14,385 nucleotides of DNA from Alistipes sp. (lineage in GTDB: Bacteria; Bacteroidota; Bacteroidia; Bacteroidales; Rikenellaceae), in NCBI GenBank assembly GCA_017380275.1, contig JAFOEH010000069.1, forward strand, positions 1 through 14,385, read 5' to 3'. The position numbers and the translations under genes were made by a program. Under the pieces are notes generated by a model. The model searched no databases. It worked only from the letters and a program-made list of their open reading frames with translations, and was not told where the DNA came from. This document shows, one piece after another, positions 13,853-14,385 of this stretch. The stretch's first letter is position 1; every line of letters begins with the position of its first letter.

Positions 13853-14385
13853 TTATAATTGATTTAATTCGTCAATCTTTGCGGCGGCCTGCTCGGCCTC
13901 GATGCGCTCCATCGTAGCACTCTTGCGGCGGCGCAACTCGAAGTTCTTACCAAGATATACCTTACGCACCATCTCGTCGTTGGCCAAATCCTCAGCCGTA
14001 CCCGTTTTGAGGATCTTGCCCTCGTAGAGCAGATAGGTTCGGTCGGTAATCTCGAGCGTTTCATCGACATTGTGGTCGGTGATGATCACACCGATATTCT
14101 TATTCTTCAGTGTTGCCACAATACTCTGAATATCCTCCACAGCGATGGGGTCCACACCCGCAAATGGCTCATCCAGAAGGATGAAGGCGGGATTGATGGC
14201 TACCGCGCGGGCAATCTCCGTGCGGCGACGCTCGCCACCGGAGAGCTGAATACCCAGACTCTTGCGCACCTTCTGCAGACGGAACTCCTCGATTAGAGCC
14301 TCCACGCGCTCGCGCTGATACTCCTTGCTGTAGTCGGTCATCTCAAGTACGGCCTTGATGTTATCCTCAACGCTCAAGCGGCGGA
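13853..14385 (-). CDS. lptB: LPS export ABC transporter ATP-binding protein LptB (5' end outside window)
   Basis: The C-terminal part, about 177 residues, of an ABC ATPase. Visible in order: RLSVEDNIKAVLE (the first Leu is TTG at 14377, read here as an internal codon since the frame stays open to the window edge), signature LSGGERRRTEIARA, Walker B AFILLDEPFAGVDP, and the switch His in ITDHNV. The LSVEDN segment and the GERRR-type signature are characteristic of LptB, which with LptF/LptG powers lipopolysaccharide extraction from the inner membrane. Walker A lies in the missing part. A C-terminal extension rich in Arg and Glu (ELRRRKSATMERIEAEQ) is modest and ends at 13853, six bases before the aroA start. 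LivF-like amino acid transporters share motifs but usually differ in the region around VEDN. Confidence 0.9.
   Translation of the reverse strand, partial: RRLSVEDNIKAVLEMTDYSKEYQRERVEALIEEFRLQKVRKSLGIQLSGGERRRTEIARAVAINPAFILLDEPFAGVDPIAVEDIQSIVATLKNKNIGVIITDHNVDETLEITDRTYLLYEGKILKTGTAEDLANDEMVRKVYLGKNFELRRRKSATMERIEAEQAAAKIDELNQL

Noticed and set aside
14375..14377. TTG at 14377 as the start of the ATPase gene.
   Set aside because: The frame is open to the window edge, the ABC signature lies close behind and Walker A is missing, so this is an internal Leu of a gene that begins outside the window.

Overview
The window looks like a chromosomal segment of a Bacteroidales bacterium. Three genes (ROK regulator, fabD, esterase) have the Bacteroidetes-type promoter TTTG-N20-TAnnTTTG. 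Several exported proteins have short signal peptides ending in SATAQ or SASAQ, and there is a GH92 alpha-mannosidase lipoprotein, a family abundant in gut Bacteroidetes. The fairly GC-rich coding style, heavy in CTC, TCG and GAG, resembles Alistipes (Rikenellaceae), but the genus is inference. I see no phage, IS, CRISPR, rRNA or tRNA signature; most of the window is core genome.

Layout: 2-1220 (+) holds the 3' part of rmuC overlapping a short pyrophosphatase-like gene, closed by a hairpin that can serve both strands. 1241-3006 (-) is a two-gene unit, a ROK regulator followed by a GNAT acetyltransferase. 3237-4118 (-) is fabD, monocistronic, with its own promoter and terminator. Divergent from it is a secreted CE1-type esterase at 4334-5488 (+) with its own promoter and terminator. 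5489-6208 is 720 bases without a convincing protein gene. It is not empty: it carries a promoter, a long rod-like RNA fold ending in a T-run, a second block of hairpins, a 21-base tandem duplication and a perfect intrinsic terminator. This is the most likely place for an undescribed element, probably a small RNA.

From 14385 down to 6209 (-) runs one tight seven-gene cluster: lptB (partial), aroA, aroC, prmC, recX, an M23 peptidase-like exported protein and a GH92 mannosidase lipoprotein. Every junction overlaps, abuts or is separated by at most 15 bases, and one terminator follows the last gene. The cluster joins LPS transport, the last two steps to chorismate, release-factor methylation, RecA control and two envelope or exported hydrolases. 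The first five are housekeeping. The GH92 gene at the tail, with no SusC/SusD partner in view, is the unusual member.

Promoter positions allow start codons of the ROK regulator and fabD to be moved downstream of the longest open frame. A start in a run of unusual N-terminal codons was likewise rejected for aroC.
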